Shown here in pieces: positions 38,901 to 50,557 of a DNA stretch of 64,000 nucleotides (positions within the stretch are counted from its first letter, which is position 1; each line of letters starts with the position of its first letter). The stretch is from contig QEYB01001657.1 in the NCBI GenBank assembly GCA_017562135.1, positions 1 through 64,000 on the forward strand, given 5' to 3'. The translations under genes were made by a program, and so were the position numbers. A model generated the notes under the pieces. The model saw nothing but the letters and a program-made list of their open reading frames with translations. It made no database searches and had not been told where the DNA came from. The stretch is from Dipylidium caninum. Taxonomy: Eukaryota; Platyhelminthes; Cestoda; Cyclophyllidea; Dipylidiidae.

Positions 38901-39294
38901 TGTTCCATTCTGTCGACCATTTAGGTTTGCATTCTAGGTCTCCCGTGACACAATACGTGGAGGAGAATCGTTTGAAACGTGTTTTACGTGAAATCTCGCC
39001 AGTGGTCGTTGGATTGGCCTTTGAAGATGCCTTAATTCGATGCGTCTTAGTGAAGGGCTGTCTGAATAGCTTTCCGTTCTGTTTATCCCTCTTGTTCAGT
39101 ATTTTTGGAGAGGAATGGGGGGAGTTCGCTTTGTTCCCGAGACTTGGGTCCTCCAGAGGGCTGGACTTCGGGACTATGAATTGGAGTGTTGCGTCGTCTG
39201 GAGAGAGGGTGCCGGGTGTGCTGACGGACAGCAGGTCGGAGAGCCACAAGTCCCACATCTGGAAGGCCAAGAGGCGCTCACGTGCGTTGTCCAT
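35947..39294 (-). CDS. Large basic protein of unknown function (about 1115 aa)
   Basis: One uninterrupted minus-strand frame from an ATG at 39294 to a TAG at 35947. No known domain is recognised. Visible regions: an N-terminal segment with leucine- and tryptophan-rich MWDLWLSDLL; acidic and lysine-rich low complexity; a cysteine cluster (residues about 258-298, pattern CKC, CIC, C-x2-C); an extremely arginine/lysine-rich patch (about 500-555) that looks like a nuclear signal or nucleic-acid-binding tail; and a C-terminal third (about 800-1098) with balanced composition that may be a folded domain. A strong donor CAG|GTAACG at 35995, in phase 0, sits 15 codons before the stop, so the last residues may be intronic and a further exon may follow. 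The most plausible setting is nuclear. The length of the frame argues for a real gene. The function is unknown. Confidence 0.75.
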   Translation of the reverse strand: MDNARERLLAFQMWDLWLSDLLSVSTPGTLSPDDATLQFIVPKSSPLEDPSLGNKANSPHSSPKILNKRDKQNGKLFRQPFTKTHRIKASSKANPTTTGEISRKTRFKRFSSTYCVTGDLECKPKWSTEWNNCHSGEADSETDSMLFLRLSELRSETDDTLPRPHVSPPLPPHKLEKKASSKIQSILPQPKEEDESNESDVKRGKKEEWTKEEKISTETEAKVDGKIDNPEDKMLQRHQDYPPQSSRLETSRNPGLFCKCPHPSDRRVYTEGLNARCICLRRTEMGCVLCKVTSQSRRMSAQSGSAEMCRTIDEEEAEALNIPKGNCGDLSNIDSCPPLVKRWAQQEESIEAIPELSANTVEGDKEPTPPEGKIKESEHIGNFVEETTSNQLSGTDSKSKESSPDLQASGRESVIASEWEMEELVVRGGESETSPSPSPEPSVKSKVKQLKTRMPQKSTQHLNAQATILESPRGQKRKTNRKLNGYVTRPKFAGRAYGEEEEEKNATGAVAGRRGNRSTSRRRKRSGRRKARRHERLPKREHRRGKRGRSRRRVPDHGDESESKSITTVKECATRKIDKESKRKNKHKHEIPTAPMKSHVEDRNTPKNLFEAAQQTLRSIDWKNPVASETKRSLLLRQNGRSKGKMSTRTCVKQRLDRNNNAMCGREDDTQQSNTKPEVERRSSVAVVKRERKSRTSYPCPVSTCSRKSFRSVEPSDEASPFPCYLAPPPKFSDKSHAFTPAYSSTASTISPSGAKKRRKTLESVKLVPTDCRPPKVACPKSRRPKRKRCLRRVPSFKDQLNGYSRKGQHSSVEYLLSQLIEKYAFNLRDYVGYLRGLRNKNNASKDSKVSAGGENSDQWTPKEASEFEEYVCFLTINTADIDDAVLPFRASNSRHKLLARAFDLYKQSLQEPQVIRRKGDDCGDGSLGDYEASLKKYPFNSLLWTEMCQLPADHPVRCVLRKSSSLHDRRIFAVENEIGGRIILAEDNVVFVHGLPCFKVHIFVPSAEAIGVTLILLQNRLPSLYAKLIITERLPIVNAVWGDKCMQAPTKGNFTTHFNSSSRMASRITVIHAPLSANPEDRREYASYCTKNGDPELEQVTMSQKVVGKPCTYR

Positions 39295-42200
39295 TCGTAT
39301 GCATGGTGGACGTAAAATTGTAACCCCGGCCAAGCGCGCCCAATGCCCACATCACATGACCGCAAATCAATATTTCCATTCATTTTTTTCGTTTAAATGG
39401 GCCGTAAGATTGGCCGCGATATTTGGTCTCACCTATGAACACCTTCATTTAAAGACGACAAGTAAAATTAGGCTGGATGCCTGTGCAGCAAACGAGAATT
39501 CGCGAATTATTTTAAGGTATAAAAGTGTGGAAACTTAACGCCTACTGTGCTCGAGGCTAAATTTATTTGATAAGAAAAAAATGAAGGTTTTTGTGGGCTA
39601 TTTAGGTAACAAGCATTCGCTTCTTAACTCCATCTAAGATCAATTAATTCCCCTAACGAATATCATATTTAGCCTACTCTTTGATTATATGACGAAATCG
39701 AGAACAATTTGGCCTCTTGATTTTGCTTTTTGCTTAACTCCACCACAAGTGTGATTCGCCTCATTCCTGAGGGAGGTTAAAAACACCCTTTTCGGCTAAA
39801 AGTCCAAAAGTCCGCCTATGCCCCAAATGAAAACTAATTATCCTCCTACTGTGGAACTAAAAACTTTTCTTTTTCACACAATTCGCATTTGGCTCGGGAC
39901 GTATGGTCCTGTATCCTCACAAGGGCCACCTTTCTACCCACTTCTATGGGTTTCCAACAGGAATGTACAATTCGCTCGGTCTAAATTTTTCCTCATGTTG
40001 TACGGCTCCCTGGGAAGTACGCATTATTCGAGGAAGGTGAACTCCGCCTTGCTCTAATTAGCTCAACCAACTTGTTCGGGTCGCCATAGCTGAACAATAA
40101 AAGCAGTCGAGTTGCAAATAATCGCCATGTTCTACTGACATCACTTGTCATGATGGAAGGGAGGAAGGGTCCGTATGAATCTATGTAGGTGAATGAGAAG
40201 CCTCGAACACGTTCCGTGAACAATGGCGTCGTGCTAAAGTAGGTGATGATGGAGGGTGCGGAGGCAACGTCCGCTTAAATAGCTTTAATTGCACCACCCA
40301 CGACCGCAGTCTGCCCTCTGGAAAAGTGGTTAGCATTCACGATGCTAAGGGAGGAGGCCATCCCCCATCTCCCATTCATCTCGCTCGTGGTACCCCCCAG
40401 TTGTCACTCTAACCGCGTATTCTTTTAGTCTTCAACACTGTTAACACATGTTAAAAAGGGAGAAATATAGCAGGCCAACACTGGGGGAGGGATGCAATTT
40501 CGCCGTCATATCGACCATTTGCTCTGGCAAGCTGCCTATTGGAGTTTTTACGGTTTCTGGCCCGTTCCATAGAGGGGACATTAATTACCTCGACCAGGAA
40601 ATACGCATTGAACGACATCGCCATAACAAATGGCAACCGAAAGCCTATTTATCGTATGCCGCCATTTCCCTGAAAATATTGAAATACTCATGTTTCACGG
40701 GCAGGTGGAGGAATTGAGGGGCTGGAGAACGGAATTCCCGGAATCGCTCTCCCAATTAAATTGGCGACACCATTTAACAAGGAAATAATGACTTAAATGC
40801 AGCTGTCCTGAGCTTGAGGCCGTATCCGTGAAGTAAAGCTTTATAACTACACTCACCGCCTGAGTGTGCATTAATCCAGCTTTGCTTGCTAGCGCTTGCT
40901 TCGACTCACCTAGCGAACTGCGAAGTACACTACCGACTTCACCATTTCTAACGTTTTGCGTCACAAGTTAATATTCATTAGGTGTAGATTTACAGCCTTG
41001 TGCAGCTTGACAAAACAATTTCACATGACACGAGAGAACGCGAGTTACCGCCCAAATTAGCCCTCGGCGAGCCATTTGGGGACTGTAATGGGTAAAAATA
41101 CATCACCAATGCCCAAAGGTTCCACCTCGGGCAGTTGAGAGACCTTTGTGAAAACATCATCGTGCTGTAAAAGTTAAGTATGGCCCCCATCGAGCGCGGT
41201 CCCTAGCTACAGTTTAAGTTAAAAAGGACACATCTTCGGTATAATTTAATCAAAACTTTCTAACTGGGGTAGAGGAGTTTCATGAGAATCTGTATTGCCT
41301 GTCCGAAATATTTGAGTTGTCCCAAAATCCAATGAAATGTATTTGTATCGGATATTCCGCTTAATTTGAAAATGTTCACTTCGGACCAATTGTGTATCAT
41401 CCTTGAACAAATGGTGGCGTCTCCACTGGGCTCAGAAGGGTCTGGTTAATTACTCCTCGTCCGAAACGATGCTTCATGGCAGAATCTCATCGACTAAGGA
41501 AAGTCGCAATATTTTGTTGAAGTCAAGATTGCAAGGTGAACGTGTGCGGTTAGCTCCCTGTTTGCTTGGACGGCACGACTCCTCTCACAGTCGTCCATGT
41601 CATCATTTCGTCTGGTCTAGACAGACTTAGATCACGTGCCCCGTGGCCAATTAATTTCTCCTCGACTTGTCCTCTGCTCTCTTTTGTGAGCTGAGAGGAA
41701 TTGTAACCTCATCATAAATTAAAACTATTCATGAATACGGTGGGATCACAGCAAATCAACCACCCAATCTAGCATAAAACTTGGGTTAGCGACCTCCATT
41801 CGTGCAGAAAGAAAGTAAATTTTGGGCGGGCTTGATGCATTTCTCTCGGAACCCCTCAACATTGTTTGAAGAATGCGACTTTAGGCAATGAATGGTACAT
41901 TTAGTTTTCCAGGTGGTTGGGTGTTGATGGTAAATTGATGACCAGACGTTTTTGAAGCGAGGAACACTACTGTCAAAAGGCACATTTCAGTCTCAGACCT
42001 GCGGATCTGTATTCTCAGGCGGGTTACTGTGGTATACATGAGAGATGAGAGACCACGTAAGCAATTTGGCCGATGTAAGTGGTAGCCACTCATTTGGCCC
42101 ACTGCGACGGCGAGACTAAACGATTCGGATAACTTAATGCGAATTTTTAGCAAAATTAAGGCATACTTAAGGTTTTCCTCGTATTGACTAGAAAGATCCA

Positions 42201-42586
42201 CAGGCGAGCACGGAGAAAGGCGAGGCAGAGGACCGGCTAATTTGATGTGAGCATCGAGAGGAAAGGCTGCACATTGACCGCCTGCAGAAGTTGCAACTCC
42301 CGAATGGCTGTGAGAGGTGTAAGCATCTTTTGCTGTTCTGTCCTCCTAATAGCCGAAGGTGAGGTCACGAAAGTAGTGGAACGTAGACGAATTTCTCGAA
42401 AGAGTATAGAAAGGAAAGGCGCATTTTTACACTTCGCCACTAGTACTATTTTTAGCCCTTTTGTTCAGTAGAAAACCCGTTTTTTGTGAATGCTTGCAGT
42501 ATGAAGCCCTTTTGATCAGCCATCCCATCACCCGCCTTTCTCTTAGTTTCCTTCCCTTGTTCTCGCTATTTGCCTTTACCTCTTAG
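39295..42586. other. Intergenic and possible upstream exons of the receptor gene
   Basis: This region lies between the divergently transcribed large unknown gene (-) and the 7TM receptor (+). The receptor needs further 5' coding exons (signal peptide and ectodomain) that may lie here. I could not identify any with confidence. Confidence 0.4.
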
Positions 42587-45500
42587 GTCAACCAATTACC
42601 GGACTCTCTGATTGGTCAAACAATTGGGCTTGACGTCCCCTCACGCGGCCAATGGGGTGATCGGGCTGGCGAGGCGTCGGTAGTAAATGTGCGCATTACC
42701 CTTTTCCTGACAGTCAAGAGGGTACAAATTCCAAATGATCAGTACGCTGCCATCGGGGTACTCGTTTATTTGTCCATTCACGCCGAAATTATGGAAGATT
42801 GTACCCACCGGTTGGATATGAAGTCCAATGAGACCTTGGAAACGAAGAAAGTCTACTGTGCGGACTCATACGTGATTGTACACATCTGCTTCGGCGTAAA
42901 TTTTGCGTTTCTTCTTGTTCACGTCGCGACGCTTGTCTACTTCAAAAAGGTAGGCATCATATACGTTATACGTGCACCAGGGTCTGTCGGTGCCACAAAA
43001 ACCTACATTATCACCTAGCAATACTTCATGTTTTTGCGTTTTCTTAACCTTAAAGCACCAGAACCCTCCCCTTAACTCAGACGAGATTCCACTAATAATG
43101 GCTTGTTTGGATTCAGGCGGAGACCGTACCCCAGTCTCTATATACAAACTTAAAATGAAGAGCTGAATGCCCCAGTTACATTTTACTTGTACAAAAATAA
43201 GGCAACCGCCCATGAGTCCTCCACGCTTCATATCAGTCTTAAATTTCACTAAATGTGATTATTAACACTTGAACCTGACAAAGCTCTATTTGATTTTTGG
43301 GAGAATTTCAGAAAATTTTTTTATTATCATGAGGAAACTGTGCTTATTTGCGCCACAAATCGCTTCATGTCTCAGTGGCGTCTAAGTGCACCGAAATCGT
43401 TCCATTGGCTTCTGCCAAGCCGAGCGCCTACACAAACCTCTGGAAAAATGTCCATTTCCACTTCTCGATGTCAGAATCCTTCTCTTTACTTAAATCTATT
43501 TCCTACTTCCGTATGCATTGATTGTCGGCTCGGAAGCAGAGTTGTTACCACCCACTTGGAAGTTTTGCACGAGTCTCACTAACGGTCGAGTTAATGGCCT
43601 TCCAGTAACGTGACGGAGGGCAATTTATTGTTATTGGTGTAGCTGACAGCCCCCGTATCCTGAAAATCCCACAATTTGAGTTATACTGCAAAGGATCCTA
43701 TACTTTCAATCTGGCGGATTTTTTTTCGGAGAACACTGAACACCAAAGGGATTTGCGGGCGGCCGACTTAACATCTCACTCATCAGGGTTTTGGGTTGTC
43801 CTACGTGTTGAAACAACCTTTGATTCCCTGAAGTACACTGCACTTACCTTTAGTAAGCAAAACCGCTCGGTGGTAGTAGTCACCCCCCAGGAGGCATGTG
43901 GGAAGAGTAAGTCTTGTCAACCATCAAAATATAATTTTGTTTTCTGTAAACTTCAAGTTAGATTAAGCCTGTGGAGGATTCCCGTCCGCATACTCCATTG
44001 GTCGGGACTTTGGTCCTCTCGACTGCCCAGTCTAATGATCACTTAGAAATAACTTAGAAATAGAAAATGTTCCCGTCCAAAACTGTGGATTAGATTCGGC
44101 TTGCTCGTAAAAGGTTTGAAGAGGTGGATCCTCGCCTTCGGTAGACCCTTCAACGCACCACCACTTCGCTCACAGATTGACAGTTCCGCTTCTACATTCC
44201 GTTGCACCGAATAGTGCTCAAAGGACCTGTGAAGGGCGTCTGACTGTGGAACTTCAAACACTCAGAAGCTTTAGTTCTCACTACCGAATTAGGCGATTTG
44301 GAACAGGCTTTGACAGAATGTCCACTGAGGTTCTGCTTTCCCTCATCTCATGTCGACACGGCACGATTTTTTGCGTTTCACTTAGGACATTGATACTACG
44401 CTTAATATGCCTCCGCACCGAAAAATTCGAGCTCTGGCTCCACGACTTTGGTATTTGACAGGGGAATCCGAAGCAGTTGATCCATCGCCCTCCCGGTCTT
44501 ACATCCCTTCTTGATTAATTCCACGGTGATGACGTCGAAGACCGAGTTGAACGTGTCCACAAGAGGCGCAGGTTTTCGAGCGGGGCAGAATACACCTTAA
44601 CCTTGCCAGGAGAGCTACTTTTTATTACAAATTGGCATCTACTCTCTTCTCAAGACTCGGTCGGTTCGGTCAATTTTAAATCTACAGTACAGTTTGATTA
44701 TCTGGGTACGAGGTAGCAACATATCACAAGTTTGGTCGGTGTTGCTAGTGTACATCCCCCCATTATGCTGACACCTTCGTGAAAAGACCACAATCATCCA
44801 ATATTTTACTTTTCCTATTAATCATCCATGACAGTTAGATAAGCCTAATGGGAAGGGAGTGCACTCCTGAGGGGGATGGTACGAACTACACGCCTTCCAT
44901 GTCTCCTCGGCATGTAGAGGAATAGGTTTCTTGCTTTTTTTGTCCCGGGATGGGGATCACACAACGCTGAGCACGGTAGCCATTGTCCTCTCTTTGGTGG
45001 TCCGAAACCATCAAATTCAGTCCACTGGAGTTAAACATGTTTGGACCTGTTAGCTCCCCATATAACCCTTTTTTTAAAAGTCTCGACAGCCCTGCCTAGG
45101 CCGCTTCCACGTTACGGTGTATCCTCCTTTCGTTAGTCTCCGCGGCAGATGAAAGTCTTGACCGTCACACATTGAGCTTTTTCTAGACCCTCTGGGCAAA
45201 AACGTCCGCGTATCTGTTGCGTTGGCAACTGAGTGATTGTGGATTTTTTCGAGAGGTGGATCTTACACTTACTTTTTTTTCCGTTGACGTGTCCAAATTA
45301 CCTAACCTGTGTGATTTTTTCTTATTGTTTTGATATCTACTTTTCATTTGGCAAAAAATCATATCGCGTTTAGTTCTGTAGTTTTGCTTTTACTCCCATA
45401 TAGCGTGAAAGACAATGATGTGCACTTCAGACATACGTTGTTGTATTCCTTTCGAAAAGGTGAGAATGCATCGCAAATACACAAGAAGTTATGTGCCGTG

Positions 45501-47378
45501 TATGGGAATGAAGTCTTGAAAGAAATGCAGTATCAAAAATGATTTTTCATTGAAAAATACTCAGCTCTCTGGTAATCCGTCCAGTTGGAGTCGACGGGAC
45601 CCACATCAAGGCCATTGCCGATTCTGAGTTCTGTGTATCGCGTAGATGCATTGAAAGTAGAATTTTAAAAGCTTGGCTATGTCAGAAAAATCCATCTTCC
45701 GATCTCTACCTTATCAGTGTAAAGAAATTCATTTAGTGTAACTTATTGGCACCTACGATTCTCATCTGGGACGCAACGAAGTTGAATCATTTCTGAAAAG
45801 GTTATTCGCAGGTGACTGGAAGTGGGCAATTTTTAAGAAGAGCGTTAATCGCAAGAGACCGTGGTGAACCAGCCCTGACGACGGTGAAATCGAATTCACC
45901 AGAAGAAGACACACTGTCAGTCTGGTGGGAGCATAAAGGGAATCAGCACTTCGAGCTTTTGCCAAACAATCAGACGATCAATCCAAACGTCTATGTTCAA
46001 AAACTCGTCGAGCTGAACGATGCGATTCAAACGAAGAGCCCGGAGGTGACACATCGTCGTAGGGGTGTTTTTCCCCACCACGGTAATCCAAAGCCCCACA
46101 GGCATCTTTGGTCACTCGCCAAAAGTTGTTGGGTCTGGGTGCCGTGATGTATTGACACATGCGCCCTGAAGTCCAGACCTGCGCCTTCAGACTACCTTTT
46201 ATTCGTCGTTCCATGTAGAACTCCTTAAATTATAAAATTGCTAATGACGTCAAATCAAACTAGATTCACATTTTTGAAAGCAAAGACCAGAAATTTTATG
46301 AACGTGGAATTATGCTACTGCTTGCACGATGGCAAAAGGTCATCGAGAAACAGGGACTGTGCACAATTGAATAAAGTTGTATTTGTCAGAAAAAAAATTT
46401 GAATCTTAAATCCTACTTTAATACGCAATCATTTAGTTGCGAAACCACTAGATTCCATACTTTCTGACAAGATTTCGGTTTCCCAGTAATGAGCATCGAC
46501 ACGAGTACTAGAGATAAAAGGCATGGCTTCGAAACACAGTCTTTTCTTGCCTGAGTGGTGAAGGGGCCTGGAAGAATATCTCAACTCATGCCTTTAATCC
46601 ACCTTTATAGGCTCGTCGATTCTATGGTTTTGGATACTTCCTTGGCCAGATCTTCCTCAGTGTCTCAGCCCTTCTAACCCTTGTCTGCTGCAGCCTTGAC
46701 GTCGAGAGCCGCGCTTTCGGGATCGTCCTTATCACTGCCAACTTTGGATACCTTGTCAACCTCTCGGCCCAAACCCTATCAGTAATCGTAGTCTTCCTCT
46801 CCACTATTCAGCCAGACTCCTCCCATCACACTGTCAGCCGCTTTCGCAAAACCTGGGCCACCGCACTCGGCTTGTTTTGCATCTTCGGTGTGCCAATCAG
46901 CATGACAATTCAGCATTCATTGGGTGTGGCTAACAAAGCCAGATTTCATCCTGTCCGCGATGTTGGAAGTAACGAGGTTGTAGACATTCCTAGTGGAGGG
47001 GTGTCACATTGCGTTGTCTGCAGTTTCGTGCACAACGACAACACTCTCTACTTCCTCCTTACGCCGGCAGTCCTCCTCCTTCTCATCCAATTCACAGTTA
47101 TATGCATTACCATTAGACTGTCTTCACCATCGGAAAATCTGGGAAAGGAGATGAAACGTCAGCGCAAGTTCGCTGCTCTCCTGAAAACGTGCTTGGGACA
47201 ATTGCTAGTCTGGGGTTTGGCGTTGGTGGCTCTGGTGACGACTTCGAACATCCTATGGAATGTATTCACACTGTGCACAGCACTTCAGTCCATATTTTCC
47301 ACTACAGCGTGTATCCTCTCGCGCTTGTGGTGGGAGCGGCGCTTGCCCAGAAACACCAGTCTTCGGGTGACACGATGA
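42587..47378 (+). CDS. Family B-type (adhesion/secretin-like) seven-transmembrane receptor, 5' end missing
   Basis: Two exons recognised: 42587-42949 and 46611-47378, both phase 0, separated by a 3.7-kb intron. They encode 376 residues of a plasma-membrane receptor. Hydrophobic segments: TM1 95-119, TM2 128-148, TM3 157-183, TM4 204-226, TM5 267-290 (NDNTLYFLLTP), TM6 311-332 (LGQLLVWGLALV), TM7 335-357 (ILWNVFTLCTALQSIF). The TM6-TM7 pattern and the N-D-N-T before TM5 resemble adhesion and methuselah receptors. A cysteine pair before TM1 and Cys in the second extracellular loop are present. The first visible exon starts at a splice acceptor without ATG, so N-terminal exons are missing. No clear GPS cleavage motif is visible before TM1. 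The cytoplasmic tail is only about 19 residues. No ligand is inferred. Confidence 0.65.
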
Positions 47379-48293
47379 ACTACCCCAACACCTTGCACCA
47401 CTGGATTAATGAGAAGGATCGAGAAGTGTTGTATGCGTGCCAGTACAAGCTGACAGGGGAGAGTGATCGCTTTTACTACTAACTGTATATTTTCTGAAGT
47501 ACTCCTCTCTCCACCTTGTTGAGACAAGGATACGAGGATATTTGACTCTCATCCTGTCAATTTTGTTCCTCATTCTATTGGAATAGAGTGGCTAAGATGC
47601 GGGAGAAGAGGGGGAGGCGACTATTGGTACACCGGACATATGAGTGGCAGGTGGGGGGTGCCCAGTTGGAGAGGATGATGGAGGAGTCAGAGACACGGAC
47701 CAGCCATGTAAAATCGAAAACATTGGTGTCTCGATCTTCAAGCCTAGAGTCGCTACGCGCTCGACACACCTGTCTGCTCCAATGATACTATGGTCAACGG
47801 CCCCATTCTAACACTTGACTTCACACACCTTTAAAGGGCAAATGTTGGTACGCTCCACCTCTCTTCGCGTCACTACAACGAAATTTGCATTCGTAAACGG
47901 CACAGAGGCTCCCGGTACATACAAATAAGGAAGGTTTTAACTCCACAGCTAAAAGTTAGCCACGTGGAGAGAATTCCCATCATCTAACCACTTGCGGGAG
48001 AACGGACGACCTGTTGAGGTATTTAAAGCGACACGAGTACAACTCGGTCCTTCTTAAGGAGACGTCGACACAAATAGCTTCTAACACCCACGGATAGAAC
48101 TAGTGCCTAAGTCAATATTCTCTTAGTAGCAGAATATAGGATACGAGTGAAATAGAGAAAGTATGGTTATATCTAGAAGAATGTTTCGACAGTCTGTCTA
48201 ACCTTTCCAAGAGCCACAAAGAGCAACATCGGCACTTCAAATAGGGAGCAAATGTACACGGAGGAATGGGGGCAAAAGTAGTGATAAACTCAG
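47379..48293. other. Convergent intergenic region between receptor and RPRD1
   Basis: Holds the 3' ends of two converging genes. No additional exon, RNA gene or repeat was recognised in these 0.9 kb. Confidence 0.4.
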
Positions 48294-50557
48294 TTAACGA
48301 AACAGGTCGCCAACAGAGGGCAATGGAGCTAAAAACTCGTTCTCATACTTCTGGTCGTCTGGCAAGCTCCGCACGTGACTGTCCAAGCTTCTCTGTAGGG
48401 AGGCCGCGTAGGCTTGCTTTTCACGAATACTCTAGACAAACAGAAAAGTGGCGGTTAAAAGTTGAATCATACCACCTTATCTTCACGAACCACATCCCTG
48501 GAATACGTAGTGTAGAAAGTATCCGTTTTGATTCGGTTAACGGAATGCCCCTTTCAGTACCAAATTATGTACCAGTCATTTCGGCTCTTGGGTACTTCAG
48601 CCTGCCAACCGTTGCCATGAGGCGTCCACATGTCCTCTAATGCCACCAATTACAGGCGTTGCATTAATGGGTGTGCGATAAGTTGACGAATTTTCTCACC
48701 TCCACTAAGGCATAATCGCAACATCTGCGGATGATTCAACTGCCTGCAGCAGCCAGTCGTATCGGAAATAAAGTAGAGTAGAATTGCTAGAGGTCCTCAC
48801 AGAGATTGACGATAGACTAATAGTGTCTTTAATGAGAGTTTTGCGCAATATATTTAACGATGTAAACGTGACGGCTAGTGTTTGTCAAAACATAAGAGCT
48901 GTCCAAAAACTGGCGTGGGATCGTGTGGGGAGGATCACATGGACACTCCTAACAAGTAAAGAATAGCGGCAAAAGGCCACCTCTACCTGTATGCTGGCCT
49001 GTGATTGCTGAAAAGCTTCCCTCAGTGCTTTCCCGTAGGCGCGTAGCTCAAGTTCAAGTTGTGACGTTGTGCCATTTCCTCATCCAAACTGCGATTGTAC
49101 GATTCCAATTGACGCAAGGCAGTTTGAATTACCTCAATCAAGGCTTTCTGATCGACTAGAATGGTTAACCAATGGATATTAAATCGTAAGGCGACAATGC
49201 AAATCCACCGTACTTTAATCCCAAACGGAGTTGCATCCTCAGGTGTAATCCACGAAACAACCGTAAAATTTTAATAATCCTTAGGCAATATAAGTAGTTA
49301 TCAGTTCGCTAATGTCGTACTGTTCTATTCCATTTAAGACTAGAGCGCTGTCAAGCAGTCTGTGAGACCCTGTTTAAAGTAACCATAGAATAAAAAAATA
49401 AGGCTCTCTGCTTTGGTCACAATCACCACTTTTGTTTTTTGGCTTAGTGTGATTCACAAAATTAGTTCTTATTCGATGCATAAAAAATATAAGTTCTTTA
49501 AAACCATCTACAAGTTAAAACTTTTTAGTTTGGAATTTACTTGGAGGCCAACACCTCACTGTTCAAAAAAGAAAAAAAAACTACTAGCGACTGTTATTAA
49601 CGCCCACAACTTTAGGAACATGAGTGTTTTTAGCCAGCGGTTAGTGACAAAGGGAATTAGAACCCACCGCCGTCCGCAAGCATTTTCTTCGCGATTTCAG
49701 GGTCGGAGACCTCAGGAGGAAACTCTGCAATCTTCTGACGCATGGCCACGTTGGCCGAAGGCGCATTCTGTAACGTCTCAAGCTGCTTAATCAACTCTCC
49801 AGTCTCTGGGGGTTTAATCGTTTCCGACTCCAAGTCCTGTTGTAACTCCTCCCTAATAACTGCTAAGTTTGTACAGGGCGATATGGAACTTCCAGCACTG
49901 GCTCCATCCGGGGTAGGAGTGGTACCCAAAAGAGCAGGTGAGAGAGAATTTGGTGGGCGGCTGGTCGCTGAGCCATTGATGAGAGCGCAGGTGAAGGAGA
50001 AATCAAATGGAGAAGGTCTTGAGCTGCTTTTTGTCTGGAAACCAACTAAGGGGTCAGAAGTGAATTTTATTTTATGAAATGGACGGTATCGATAATCTAC
50101 CCACAGGGTTAGCAGCATCAGCCTGCGAAGCAGCTCGCTGACAAGCGGTACGAAGCTGGCGCAAGAAAGAGCGTGGGTAAATTTGGCGATCGGCCCAAAC
50201 TACGAGTAAATGGGCTACTGCAGAGCGAATGTGATGAGATTGAACACTAGCGGTTTCTCCAAAGGCGAAAAGAAGGACAGGCTCAAATAGTTGGGCAAAT
50301 TGAGGTGCCTTTTGAGCTCCATTTACGACTACGTCGTTTACAAGGTGGAGAAAGGCGAGTTTCAATTTGTCAGCGGCTAAAAGATTTAATACAGCGGAGA
50401 TCATACCTGAGCGAAATTCATTAAACCAAAGCTTCACAAGATCCTTCGCCATATGTCGATTTTTTAAGAAGGCTCGAGAAGTCTTTTCAATGGAGCGTTG
50501 AGTATGGTTAAGGGTCCGAAGACGATTGATGATGGTTTGTTCAAACGCATTTCCCAT
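48294..50557 (-). CDS. RPRD1: RPRD1-like RNA polymerase II CTD-interacting protein (4 exons)
   Basis: Minus-strand exons: 50557-50101, 50045-49668, 49156-48987 and 48431-48294. The product (about 380 residues if read through) carries an N-terminal CID domain, residues about 1-135, with the landmarks LNHTQRSIEKTSRAFL, KLAFLHLVNDVVVNG, LFEPVLLFAF and VWADRQIY. This is followed by a linker, then LIKQLETL and VAMRQKIAEFPPEV, a coiled coil, and the C-terminal APLPSVGDLF that closes RPRD1 proteins. RPRD1 binds the phosphorylated CTD of Pol II and recruits CTD phosphatase activity in the nucleus. The ATG follows a pyrimidine-rich AG. Oddity: in exon 3 the middle (QLESYNRSLDEEMAQRHN) is one base out of frame with both its start and its end, while total exon length is correct. 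This looks like one extra T near 49140 and one missing base near 49060. Confidence 0.85.

Noticed and set aside
38816..39538. Plus-strand open frame of 240 codons
   Set aside because: It overlaps, in antisense, the N-terminal coding part of the large minus-strand gene and has no family resemblance.
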